In this document: one piece after another, positions 38,420 through 47,125 of the stretch
Layout: the number at the start of each line of letters is the position of its first letter
Position numbering within the stretch: position 1 is the stretch's first letter
Assembly: GCA_036498265.1 (NCBI GenBank)
Contig: DASYFT010000018.1
Coordinates: 1-64,000 of the forward strand
Origin: Palsa-744 sp036498265
GTDB taxonomy: Bacteria; Actinomycetota; Thermoleophilia; Solirubrobacterales; Solirubrobacteraceae
Length of the DNA: 64,000 nucleotides
Direction of reading: 5' to 3'
Notes under the pieces: model-generated
Database searches by the model: none
The model's input: only the letters and a program-made list of their open reading frames with translations
Told to the model about the DNA's origin: nothing
Made by a program: the position numbers and the translations under genes

Positions 38420-39225
38420 CCCAGTCGCCGCTTCAGGAACTCGACGAGGGCGCCGGCCGCACGCTCCGGCTCATCCTCCCAGACGAAATGCCCGCTGCCG
38501 GCGAACACGGTCAGCTCCGAGTCCGGGATCTCCTCGTGGAAGCGGTGGGCCATGCGCACGCTCGCAAAGCGGTCCTCCTCGCCCCACAGGATCAGCGTCG
38601 GGAGCCCGAGGGCGGCGAGCCGCCCCTCGTAGGGGGCGAGCTTGTCGAAGTCGCCGGAGCGGTAGAGCTCCAGGTGGCCGCGCCGCCTGACCTCGCCGTC
38701 GAAGCCCTTCCAGTACTCCTCGATCGCCTCGTCGCTCATCCCACTGGATGCCGCTCGCATCGCCGCGGCGAAGCCGTCGCGGGTGTAGCCGGCCACCAGG
38801 CGCTCGCCCTCTCCGGGCGTGCGCATGATGTTGGCCAGGTCGTGCCAGCGCCGGTCGGAGAAGAAACCGCCGTCGGAGATCACGAGCGCGTTGACGGCGG
38901 CCGGGTGATCGCACGCCCAGCGCAGGCCGATCGGAACGCCCCAGTCGTGCGTGACGAGCGCAACGGGGCCGGGTGCCAGCTCGGTCACGAAGCGCTCAAG
39001 GGCATCGATGTGGTGCTCCCAGGTCCCAGGTGGATCCGGCTCGGAGTCGCCGTACCCGGGCAGGTCGGGCGCGAGCGCGCGCCATCCCGCGTCGGCCAGG
39101 GCGTCCAGCGGCGCGCGCCACATGTAGGAGGACTCCGGATAGCCGTGCACCAGCAGCGCGACGCGGTCGCTGGAGTCTCCCGCCTCCCGGTAGGCGAGCC
39201 CGGCCGCACGCCGCTGGCTGCTCAC
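38416..39225 (-). CDS. Alpha/beta hydrolase, haloalkane dehalogenase / epoxide hydrolase type
   Basis: This is a 269-residue hydrolase. The oxyanion motif is LLVHGYPESSYMW (about residues 25-37); the nucleophile elbow is LVTHDWGVPIGLRWA, placing Asp, not Ser, as nucleophile (about 100) with the adjacent Trp seen in haloalkane dehalogenases. The acid is in LILWGEEDRF and the base in GSGHFVWEDEPER. The Asn/Trp halide partner after HG is replaced (HGYPE), so epoxide hydrolase or another activity is equally possible. It is transcribed with the MDR reductase and divergent from the cyclase gene. Confidence 0.86.
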   Translation of the reverse strand: MSSQRRAAGLAYREAGDSSDRVALLVHGYPESSYMWRAPLDALADAGWRALAPDLPGYGDSEPDPPGTWEHHIDALERFVTELAPGPVALVTHDWGVPIGLRWACDHPAAVNALVISDGGFFSDRRWHDLANIMRTPGEGERLVAGYTRDGFAAAMRAASSGMSDEAIEEYWKGFDGEVRRRGHLELYRSGDFDKLAPYEGRLAALGLPTLILWGEEDRFASVRMAHRFHEEIPDSELTVFAGSGHFVWEDEPERAAGALVEFLKRRLG

Positions 39226-39295
39226 GCGGCGGATTCTCGCACTCCGGCGCTCTCGCAGACTGCCGTGCCGCGACAGGCGTCATCATTGGTAGACC

Positions 39296-42200
39296 ATGAA
39301 CGCCGTGCGCACCTGCGGAAGCTGCGCCGTGGAGAACCCAGCGGCTGCGCGCTTCTGCATGGCCTGCGGCGAGCCACTCCAGCAAAGCTGCCCGCAGTGC
39401 GGCACCGAGGCGCTCGCGGGGGCGCGCTTCTGCGTCAGCTGCGGCGCCCCGCTCTCCGGCGACGGCGCGGCCGCAGCCTCAGTCGGCCCGCCGCTCACCG
39501 CGCGCGAGCCCGCGCCCGAGCACGGGGCGCAGCCCCGGCCGGCGGACGGGGCGCTCGAGGAGCGGCGCACCGTGACGGTCCTGTTCGCGGACCTGTCGGG
39601 CTACACGGCCATCGCGGAGCGCCTGGACCCCGAGACCGTGAAGGCACTCGTCGACCGCTGCCTCGGCCGCCTCGGGGAGGAGGTCACGCGCGTCGGGGGG
39701 CGCGTGGACAAGTACATGGGCGACAACGTCATGGCGATCTTCGGCGCGCCGGTCGCCCACGAGGACGACCCCGAGCGCGCGGTTCGCTCCGCCGTGGGGA
39801 TGCAGGCGGCGATGGGCGAGCTCAACGAGGAGTTGCTCGCCGACTTCGGGGCCCAGTTCGCGCTGCGGGTGGGGGTCAACACCGGCGAGGTGCTCGCCGG
39901 CAGGGTCGGCGAGGCGTACACGGTCATCGGGGATGCGGTCAACGTCGCGGCGCGCCTGCAGACGAGCGCTGCCCCGGGGACGATAACCGTGGGGGAGCGC
40001 ACCCAGCGCGCGACGAGCGGAGGGGTCGAGTACGAGCCGCTGGAGCCACTCGAGCTGAAAGGGAAGGCCGAGCCGGTGGCGGCGTGGCGTGCGCTGCGGC
40101 TCCTCGACGTCCACAGCGGCGGTGTGCGCCGCTCGCAACGTCAGACGCCGCTCGTCGGTCGCGACGACGAGCTGGCCGGTCTGCAGAGCCTGTTCGCCCG
40201 AGTGACCCGCAACGCGACGCCGCATCTGGTGACCGTGATCGGCGCGGCCGGGGTCGGCAAGACGAGACTGCTGCGCGAGCTCGAGGCCTCGTTTGCCGGC
40301 CGCGACCCGCAGGTGACGGTCCGCAAGGGCAGGTGCCTGCCGTTTGGCTCGGGCATCGTGTACTGGCCGCTCAGCGAAATGCTCCGTGCGGAGTGCTCCA
40401 TCGTCGACGGCGACCCCGCCGAGGTCGCCTGGGCCAAGCTGTCGGCGCGCCTGCGGCCGCTGCTGGCGAGCGACGGCAGCGGTGAGGAGGAGGTCTCACG
40501 CCGGATCCTGCCGCTCGCACGGCTGCTGGGCATCGAGCCGCCCGACTCCGCCGGCTCCCTCGAGCGCGAGGACGCGCAGAGCGCACGCGAGAGCATCTTC
40601 GGCGCCGTGCGCAGCTGCCTGGAGGGGATCGCCGACGGGGAGCCTCTGGTGCTCGCGTGGGAGGACATCCACTGGGCCGACGAGGGCATGCTCGACCTCA
40701 TCGAGTACCTCTCGCAGTGGCTGCGCGCCCCCGTCATGCAGGTCTGCCTGGCGAGGGAAGAGCTGCTCGAGCGGCGGCCGAGCTGGGGAGCGTCGCGGCG
40801 GACGGCCACGAGCGTGTTCCTCGACCCGCTCGCCCCGGCCGACACGCGTGAGCTGATCGGAGTGCTGCTGACCGGCGCCGGTGCCAAGCCCGACGTTCTC
40901 GAGGCGCTCGCCGAGCGCGCCGAGGGCAACCCGCTGTTCGCCGAGGAGATGGTGCAGCGCCTGGCCGAGGAAGGCGGCACCAGGGCCGCGGAGCTGCCCG
41001 ACACCGTCCAGGGGCTGCTCGCTGCACGGCTCGACTCGCTCGCGCCGTTCGAGCGCCAGCTCGTGGCGCACGCCGCCGTCGTCGGGAGGACCTTCTGGGA
41101 GGGGGCGCTCGCGCCCGTGGCGACCGCCGAGGCAGGCGACCTCCAGGCGGCGCTGGCGACGCTCCGCGAGAAGGACATCATCGTGCCCGGCGAGGGTGCG
41201 CGGCTGGCCGACGAGCAGGAGCTCGCGTTCAAGCACGTCCTGATCCGGGACGTCGCCTACACGACCCTCCCGAAGGCGGTGCGGGCGCGCAAGCACTTCG
41301 AGGTGGGCATGTTCATCGAGCAGCGCGCCGGCGAGCGCTGGCAGGAGGTCGTGGCGCTGCTGGCCGAGCACTACGGCCGCGCGGCGGCGCTGGGGCAGGA
41401 GGTGCGGCTCGACTCCGAGCAGTTCGCGCCGATGGCCGCCAAGGCGCTGCGGTTCCTCGAGGCCGCCGGCGACGCCGCGAGCGCCCTCTACTCGAACCAG
41501 GAGGCGCTCGCACACTACGAGGCCGCGGCGGCACTCGGCGCGAGCGACGGCGCCCAGGAGGCCCGCATCCGCGAGAAGCAGGGCGACCTCGCGCTTCGCC
41601 TAGGTCGGGTCGACGCCGCGATCGAGGTCTGGCAGCAGGGGCTCGAGTACCACCGCGGACTCGACGACCTCGAGCACGTCGCCGAGCTGCACCGCAAGAT
41701 CGGCGCCGCGCTGGCGCACAAGGGCGAGCGCGGCGAGGCCATCCAGCATCACCAGCAGGGGATCAACCTGATCAAGGACGCGCCGCCGTCGCTCGCTCTG
41801 GTGCGCCTGTATGAGGAGGCGGCCTGGCTCTACATGCAGGTCGGCGACAACATGCTCGCGATCTACGCCTCCGAGAAGGCCCTGCGACTGGCCGAGCGTC
41901 TCGGAGAGGTGGGCGCCGCGAGCCGGGCCCACGGCATCTTCGGACGCGTCTTCGGTCGCATAGGAGACACCGTCAAGGCGCGCGAGAACCTGGAACGGGC
42001 GATCGAGCTGGCGGGCGACTCGGACGAGAACGAGAAGGTGCTCGCGATGCTTGCCCTGGGGCACCACCTGGAGAACGCCGAGGGCGACTACCAGGCCGCG
42101 GCGCCGACATACGCAGAGGCCCTCGCGCTGGCACAGCGGATCGGCGACATCCCCGCGGAGATCGAGCTCCACGCGGCCCTTGCCCAGCTTGCCTTCTATC

Positions 42201-42895
42201 GCTGCGACTGGGAGGAGGTCGTGCGCGCCAACGACGCAAGCGCCGAGCTGGCCGAACGCGAGGGTCTCGTCGGCAAGCTGTGCATGCCCTATGCGCTCCG
42301 CGGCATGCTGCACTGGCGGGACGGCGAATGGGAGGCCTCGACGCAGCTGTTCCGCACTGCCCGCGACCTGGCCGAGCAGGTCGGCTGGTCGGAGGTGGCG
42401 TTCAAGGCGCTGCTCGGGCTGGCCATCACACAGCGCGACCGCGGGGAGCCGGCAGACGCTGAGGAGACGCTTCAGCAGGCGCTCGCCGTATGCGAGCGCG
42501 CCGGTCTGATCGGCCAGTCGATCCAGGCGACGGCGATGCGTGCCGTGTTGCTGGCGCGGGCCGGCGAGGAGGAGCTTGCCGCGCAGGTCGCGGCGCAGGC
42601 GGCGGCGAGCGCCGAGCGCGTGCACTACCCGCTTGGCGACGCCGCGGTGCTGGAGGCGCGTGGCATGACCGGCGAGCTGCCCGACGCGCTCGAGCTGCTG
42701 GTGCAGGGGCGCGCCGCCTGGACGCAGCTGGGCCGGCCGCTGGACAGCGCCCGCTGCGAGCTGCTGCTGGGCGAACGGGCCCTCGAGGTGGACGCCGCGG
42801 CGGGAGCCGAGGCGCTACGCGCCGCGGCTGCGGCCTACGAGCGGCTGGGGATCCACCACCTCGCCGCCAGCGCGCGAGAGTTGATGCCCGTCTGA
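39296..42895 (+). CDS. Class III nucleotide cyclase fused to NTPase and TPR domains
   Basis: This is a 1199-residue signalling protein. An N-terminal double zinc ribbon (CGSC...CMAC...CPQC...CVSC, residues 5-47) precedes a class III cyclase domain (about 85-240) with the metal Asp in TVLFADLSGY, the second in RVDKYMGDNVMAIFG and the transition-state region YTVIGDAVNVAARLQ, so it looks active. A signal-ATPase module follows (VVIGAAGVGKTRLLRELE-like Walker A near 320, LAWEDIHWADEGML Walker B near 455), then about 500 residues of TPR helices (GDLALRLGRVDAAIEVWQQG). Such cyclase-NTPase-TPR proteins are common in actinobacteria; the input signal is unknown. Confidence 0.9.
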   Translation: MNAVRTCGSCAVENPAAARFCMACGEPLQQSCPQCGTEALAGARFCVSCGAPLSGDGAAAASVGPPLTAREPAPEHGAQPRPADGALEERRTVTVLFADLSGYTAIAERLDPETVKALVDRCLGRLGEEVTRVGGRVDKYMGDNVMAIFGAPVAHEDDPERAVRSAVGMQAAMGELNEELLADFGAQFALRVGVNTGEVLAGRVGEAYTVIGDAVNVAARLQTSAAPGTITVGERTQRATSGGVEYEPLEPLELKGKAEPVAAWRALRLLDVHSGGVRRSQRQTPLVGRDDELAGLQSLFARVTRNATPHLVTVIGAAGVGKTRLLRELEASFAGRDPQVTVRKGRCLPFGSGIVYWPLSEMLRAECSIVDGDPAEVAWAKLSARLRPLLASDGSGEEEVSRRILPLARLLGIEPPDSAGSLEREDAQSARESIFGAVRSCLEGIADGEPLVLAWEDIHWADEGMLDLIEYLSQWLRAPVMQVCLAREELLERRPSWGASRRTATSVFLDPLAPADTRELIGVLLTGAGAKPDVLEALAERAEGNPLFAEEMVQRLAEEGGTRAAELPDTVQGLLAARLDSLAPFERQLVAHAAVVGRTFWEGALAPVATAEAGDLQAALATLREKDIIVPGEGARLADEQELAFKHVLIRDVAYTTLPKAVRARKHFEVGMFIEQRAGERWQEVVALLAEHYGRAAALGQEVRLDSEQFAPMAAKALRFLEAAGDAASALYSNQEALAHYEAAAALGASDGAQEARIREKQGDLALRLGRVDAAIEVWQQGLEYHRGLDDLEHVAELHRKIGAALAHKGERGEAIQHHQQGINLIKDAPPSLALVRLYEEAAWLYMQVGDNMLAIYASEKALRLAERLGEVGAASRAHGIFGRVFGRIGDTVKARENLERAIELAGDSDENEKVLAMLALGHHLENAEGDYQAAAPTYAEALALAQRIGDIPAEIELHAALAQLAFYRCDWEEVVRANDASAELAEREGLVGKLCMPYALRGMLHWRDGEWEASTQLFRTARDLAEQVGWSEVAFKALLGLAITQRDRGEPADAEETLQQALAVCERAGLIGQSIQATAMRAVLLARAGEEELAAQVAAQAAASAERVHYPLGDAAVLEARGMTGELPDALELLVQGRAAWTQLGRPLDSARCELLLGERALEVDAAAGAEALRAAAAAYERLGIHHLAASARELMPV

Positions 42896-42921
42896 GCCCC
42901 GCCGTACGGCGCGCGTCCAGC

Positions 42922-45816
42922 TCAGGAGGGGCGGTCCGTCGGAGCGGGAGCTCCCGAGGCGGGGTCGGCGGGTCCCTCGCCTCCGCCGGGCGACGGCGCC
43001 CCGGGAGCGCTGGGAGCCGCACCGGCTCCGGGCTCCACCGGCGCCGCGGGGACGCTTGGTCCCTCACCGGCTCCGGGCGACGCCGGCGCCGCGGGGACGC
43101 TCGGCGAATCACCCGCTCCGGGCGATGGGACCATCGTGGAATCGGCGGCTGCCTCTCCCGTTCCGTGCCCCGGAGCGCCGACTGATGCGCCGACTCCTGC
43201 CAGCACGGCACCGGGCGGGCCATACCCCGCGCCGGCCACCGCAAGCGGGTCGTATGAGGCCGCGGGAGCAGCGGGCGCAGACGGGAACGGGGCGTCCAGC
43301 ACCGTCGCGATCGCATCCACCGGCGTGGGCCTGCCCATGAACGGTCCCTGGGCCATCGAGCAGCCCATCACCTGAAGGGTTGTCATCTGCTGGTAGTCCT
43401 CGATCCCGTTTGCGATCACCGCCAGCGACAGGTCGCGCCCGACGATCAGGATCGCTTCGAGCAGCCAGCGGCGGTAGGCCTCGTCCTCCGAGGCCGCGAG
43501 CGAGCTCCTGTCCACCTTGAGGTAGTCGAGCGGCAGGCGCTGCAGGTCGGAGTGGTAGGCGTAGGCGCTCCCGAAGTCGTCGATCGCGATGCGCACGCCA
43601 AGGCCCTTGATCTCCCTGAGCCGCTCGGCAGCCGCAGCGATGTCTTGCATGACCGTCGTCTCGGCGATCTCGAGCGTGAGCATGGCGGGCTCAAGGCCAG
43701 ACTGCTGCAGGGCCCGGCGGACGTCGGTCACGAAGCCTTCCCGGTTCAGCTGGCTCGCCGACACCTCGACCGACATGCCGATCCGGTGGCCGCCGACGTT
43801 CCAGGCCGCGGCGCGGGTGCAGGCCTCTTCCATCATCCAGCGCCCGATCGGAACGATGAGGCCGGTTTCCTCGGCCAGCGGGATGAACTCCGACGGGTCG
43901 AGGACGCCCTTGACGGGGTGCATCCACCGGACGAGCGCCTCGAGCGCCGCCACCTTGCGCGTCCGCAGGTCGTAGATCGGCTCGTACAGCAAGAAGAACT
44001 GGCGCTCCTGGAGCGCCGTGTTGAGCTCGACCTCGAGCACCGCGCGGCTCTCCGTGACCGAGCGCATGTTGGCGTTGAACAGCGTGTAGCGGTCCTTGCC
44101 CGCCGACTTGGCGGCATACATCGCCAGGCGGGCGTCGCGCAGCAGGTCATCGGCGCTCTCGTAGCGGCCGAAGGCGACGCCGATGCTCGCCGTCACGTAG
44201 AAGCTGGGGCCGAAGTCGTCGAGTTCGACGGGCTTGTGCAGCGCTTCGATGATCCGCCGCGCGAGCGACTCGAGCCGGGCTCCGCGCGCCGCAGACTCGA
44301 CGAGGACGACGAATTCGTCGCCGCCGAGCCGGCCGACGCTGTCCTGCGCGCGGATCACTCCCGACAGCCGGTCGGCGACGATCGTCAGGAGCTGCTCGCC
44401 TGCCGATTCGCCGATCTTCTCGTTGACGTCCTTGAACCAGTCGATGTCGATGAACAGGGCGCCCGCCAACAGGCCCGACTCCCGGCCCGCCCGGGACAGC
44501 AGACGCTCGGCGCGGTCGAGCATCAGCGCGCGATTGGGCAGGCCGGTGAGCGGGTCATAGAGGTCCTCGTGCGGCACGCCGCGCGCCGGCCGGGCGGGCG
44601 CGATTCGCGCCTGGACGCGCGTCCCGAGGATGAAGATGAGCAGTCCGAGCAGCAGGCTGAGCAGGACGCCGGCGCCCATGAGCACCAGCGCGTGCCCGTC
44701 GCCAAAGAGGCCGGCCGGCGCGACGGGGCCGAAGCTCCTCACCGTCCACCCGTCGTGGAGGTCGGTGGTGGTGCTCTGCGCGCTTTGCTGCGGCGCGCCG
44801 GCGGCGAAGGCCACGTTCGCGCCGGGGGCGCGGTAGCGGACGCGAACGGCACCCTCCGGGTGGCCGCGGAGCGCCTCGGCCAGAACGACCCCGGGGACGA
44901 GCACCTCGCGAAGCCAGCCGGCGAAGGCGCCTCTGCGGGCAGCCACCGACGACGGCAACCCGCCGCCGTGGTAGACCGGGGTCACGATGCTCAGGGCAGC
45001 CGTGTGTCCGACCTTGGCCGGGCTGTAGGTGCTCGTTCCGGTGTCACGGGCCGAGAGCAGTCGGTGCGACAGCGCGCAGCGACCTCCGGAGCTCGCAGCG
45101 CCGCCCCGCACGCCGCGCGCGAGCTGCGCAACGGCGACGCAGAAGTACGACGGCGCCGGTTTGGTGACCACCGTTCGCAGGGCGCTGGTCGTGCGCTGGG
45201 CCGAGCGCAGCCGCAGCGAGCTCGCGCCGAGGGCGACGCGCGGCGTGCTGATGACCGGTTCGGGGGCCTTGACGAACGCCACGAACCCGAGCTTCTGCAG
45301 CTCGGGATAGCGCCGCAGCGCGTTGGCGTAGCCGGCCCACGCGGTGAACTCGGAGGCGCTCGCCCTGGGGTTGGCCGCGAAGAACGTGCTTGCGCTGACC
45401 TGCAGGTCTTCCTCCTGCTGCACGGCCAGCCTGACCGTGGAGGCGATCCCGGTCGAGGTCACGCTCTGATGGAACGCCTGGCGCGCCTTCGTGGCGTCCT
45501 TGTCGGCGACGCTGTTCGCCACGAGCACGGACGCCACGGTTCCGACGGCCACGCAAGCGAGCGCCACCGCTGCCCACAGCGCACTGCGCCCGCGGGCGAG
45601 CCGGGTGAGCCCCGCCAGCCGCTCGCCGCCGCTGGCGGACGCGGCAGCGCCGTGCGCGACTCCGTTGCCACCGCCACCGCCGTTGCCGTCGGACGGGACG
45701 TGGGCAGCGGCGGCCTCGGCGGCATCCGAGCCGGCCTGGCCCGGCGAGCCGCTCACGGGCTGTGCCGGAGCAGGCTCACGCTGAGGGTCCGTTTGGGGGT
45801 TTTCGCTGTCTGTCAT
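42922..45816 (-). CDS. CHASE-GGDEF-EAL cyclic-di-GMP protein with altered EAL residues
   Basis: This 964-residue protein is read from MTDSENPQTD (ATG 45814-45816); upstream in-frame starts at 45864 and 45903 cannot be excluded. Two membrane helices (about residues 70-92 and 370-393) flank an extracellular CHASE-like sensor. The GGDEF domain has an intact RLGGDEF (about 498) and the product-inhibition site RAQD five residues before it. The EAL domain keeps ALEAL, DDFGSAY and LKVDRSS, but the usual N of VNxS is Glu (SVEVSASQ) and the AEGVE motif reads ANGIE. So cyclase activity is likely and phosphodiesterase activity doubtful. The last 110 residues are low-complexity Pro/Ala/Gly. Confidence 0.9.
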   Translation of the reverse strand: MTDSENPQTDPQREPAPAQPVSGSPGQAGSDAAEAAAAHVPSDGNGGGGGNGVAHGAAASASGGERLAGLTRLARGRSALWAAVALACVAVGTVASVLVANSVADKDATKARQAFHQSVTSTGIASTVRLAVQQEEDLQVSASTFFAANPRASASEFTAWAGYANALRRYPELQKLGFVAFVKAPEPVISTPRVALGASSLRLRSAQRTTSALRTVVTKPAPSYFCVAVAQLARGVRGGAASSGGRCALSHRLLSARDTGTSTYSPAKVGHTAALSIVTPVYHGGGLPSSVAARRGAFAGWLREVLVPGVVLAEALRGHPEGAVRVRYRAPGANVAFAAGAPQQSAQSTTTDLHDGWTVRSFGPVAPAGLFGDGHALVLMGAGVLLSLLLGLLIFILGTRVQARIAPARPARGVPHEDLYDPLTGLPNRALMLDRAERLLSRAGRESGLLAGALFIDIDWFKDVNEKIGESAGEQLLTIVADRLSGVIRAQDSVGRLGGDEFVVLVESAARGARLESLARRIIEALHKPVELDDFGPSFYVTASIGVAFGRYESADDLLRDARLAMYAAKSAGKDRYTLFNANMRSVTESRAVLEVELNTALQERQFFLLYEPIYDLRTRKVAALEALVRWMHPVKGVLDPSEFIPLAEETGLIVPIGRWMMEEACTRAAAWNVGGHRIGMSVEVSASQLNREGFVTDVRRALQQSGLEPAMLTLEIAETTVMQDIAAAAERLREIKGLGVRIAIDDFGSAYAYHSDLQRLPLDYLKVDRSSLAASEDEAYRRWLLEAILIVGRDLSLAVIANGIEDYQQMTTLQVMGCSMAQGPFMGRPTPVDAIATVLDAPFPSAPAAPAASYDPLAVAGAGYGPPGAVLAGVGASVGAPGHGTGEAAADSTMVPSPGAGDSPSVPAAPASPGAGEGPSVPAAPVEPGAGAAPSAPGAPSPGGGEGPADPASGAPAPTDRPS

Positions 45817-46199
45817 GGCGATCGGATCTGATCCCACCAGGCGCGCATGCGCTGCCGTGCTCATCGAGCCGTGGAGAGGGCGCAATGTGGCTTGCCCCTT
45901 CATTTCGACGAATAGCCGATCGACACCTGCCCCGGCGCCCGCGCGCCGATGGCCTTGATCTGCTGCTGTTTGCATGCAAAGTGGTGAACCATTCGTCCAC
46001 TTGGGTTTGGACGCGCGCTGTGCGGGGCAGACCCCGCCTCGCGCCGGCCGGGCGAGCACCCCGCCGCCAGACGGCAGGAGTCCCCGTTGCCGCGAGCCCG
46101 GCCGGCGCGTGTACCTGGCCGTGCACCTCACCGTTCAGCTCGGCCGACGGTTCCGCTCGCCTTGCGACGGCGCGGTGGTCCGGCCGGCTCGGCGGCCGC
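45817..46199. other. 383-bp gap between yihY-type gene and GGDEF-EAL gene
   Basis: No gene is supported here. Two symmetric elements stand out: a perfect 12-bp palindrome TTTGCATGCAAA at 45969-45980, AT-richer than its surroundings and a possible operator, and a hairpin GCGGGG-CAGA-CCCCGC at 46022-46037 that may terminate the yihY-type transcript. The promoter of the GGDEF-EAL gene should lie in this stretch. Confidence 0.4.
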
Positions 46200-47090
46200 T
46201 CAGCTCCGCGAGCGGTCGATCTGCGCGTTGACCTCCGCCCCGAAGAGCAGGGCGACGTTGGTGAGCCACAGCCAGACCAGCAGGATGATGGCCGCGGCGA
46301 AGGAGCCGTATGTGACGTTGAAGCTCTTGAAGTTGGCGAGGTACGTCGAGAAGGCGGCGGACGCGGCAAGCCACAGGCCGACGGCCACGAGCGCTCCGGG
46401 CCGGATCCAGCGGAGCGCTCGCCGCTTCACGTCGGGAGTGACCACGTAGATGTAGGAGAACACCAGCAGCGCGCTTACGAACGCCGCCGGCCAGCGCGCT
46501 ATCCGCCACGCGGTCGCCGCTCCGGACCCGAGCACTTCGCTCGCGACCCCGCCACCGGCGAACATGAGCACGACGGTCGTCACCACGAGCGCGATGAGCA
46601 CGAAGGTCGAGCCTATGTCGATCAGCTTGCGCCTGAGGAAGCTGCGCCGGCCACGCACCCCGAAGACCACGTTGAGCGCGCGGCGAGCGGCCTCGAGGTA
46701 CCCAGTCGCTCCATACAGCGCGGTGAGCACGGCCGCCACCAGCCCCACCGCCGCGGTGCCCTTGCTCCTCAGCGCCGCGCGGACGGCCGCGTCGAGCGGT
46801 GCCAGGGTTGCCGCGGGCACGACGCCGCGCAGGTGGCTGATGATCGAGTTGTAGGTGCCGGGGTACTCACCCAGCAACCCGAGCAGTGACACCCCCAGCA
46901 GGAGCGTCGGGAACAGCGACATGAGCGCGTAGTAGGTGAGCGCCGCGGCGTGGTGCGTGCCCTGATCGTCGTAGAACGACAGAGCGGCGCACTTCACCAC
47001 CTGCCGCGCGCGCCCCATGGGCGAAACGTAACGCTCACCCCCGATGTCCAGGCGGGATGCGGCGCTGCTGCGCCCCCACGGAGCCGCCAT
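46200..47090 (-). CDS. YihY/BrkB family inner membrane protein
   Basis: This 296-residue polytopic protein has about six membrane helices, for example ALMSLFPTLLLGVSLLGLL, STFVLIALVVTTVVLMFAGG and FAAAIILLVWLWLTNVALLF. The family hallmark AALTYYALMSLFPTLL lies near residue 50 and the GAEVNAQID end motif is at the C-terminus. The family was misannotated as ribonuclease BN; its members are of unknown, possibly transport or lipid-related, function. An in-frame ATG at 47016-47018 is an alternative start. It is on the same strand as the degenerate GGDEF/HD-GYP gene, 35 bases downstream. Confidence 0.9.
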   Translation of the reverse strand: MAAPWGRSSAASRLDIGGERYVSPMGRARQVVKCAALSFYDDQGTHHAAALTYYALMSLFPTLLLGVSLLGLLGEYPGTYNSIISHLRGVVPAATLAPLDAAVRAALRSKGTAAVGLVAAVLTALYGATGYLEAARRALNVVFGVRGRRSFLRRKLIDIGSTFVLIALVVTTVVLMFAGGGVASEVLGSGAATAWRIARWPAAFVSALLVFSYIYVVTPDVKRRALRWIRPGALVAVGLWLAASAAFSTYLANFKSFNVTYGSFAAAIILLVWLWLTNVALLFGAEVNAQIDRSRS

Positions 47091-47125
47091 CGTGCCTCTC
47101 GCCGGCCGCAGCTGCCAGCCGCGCG

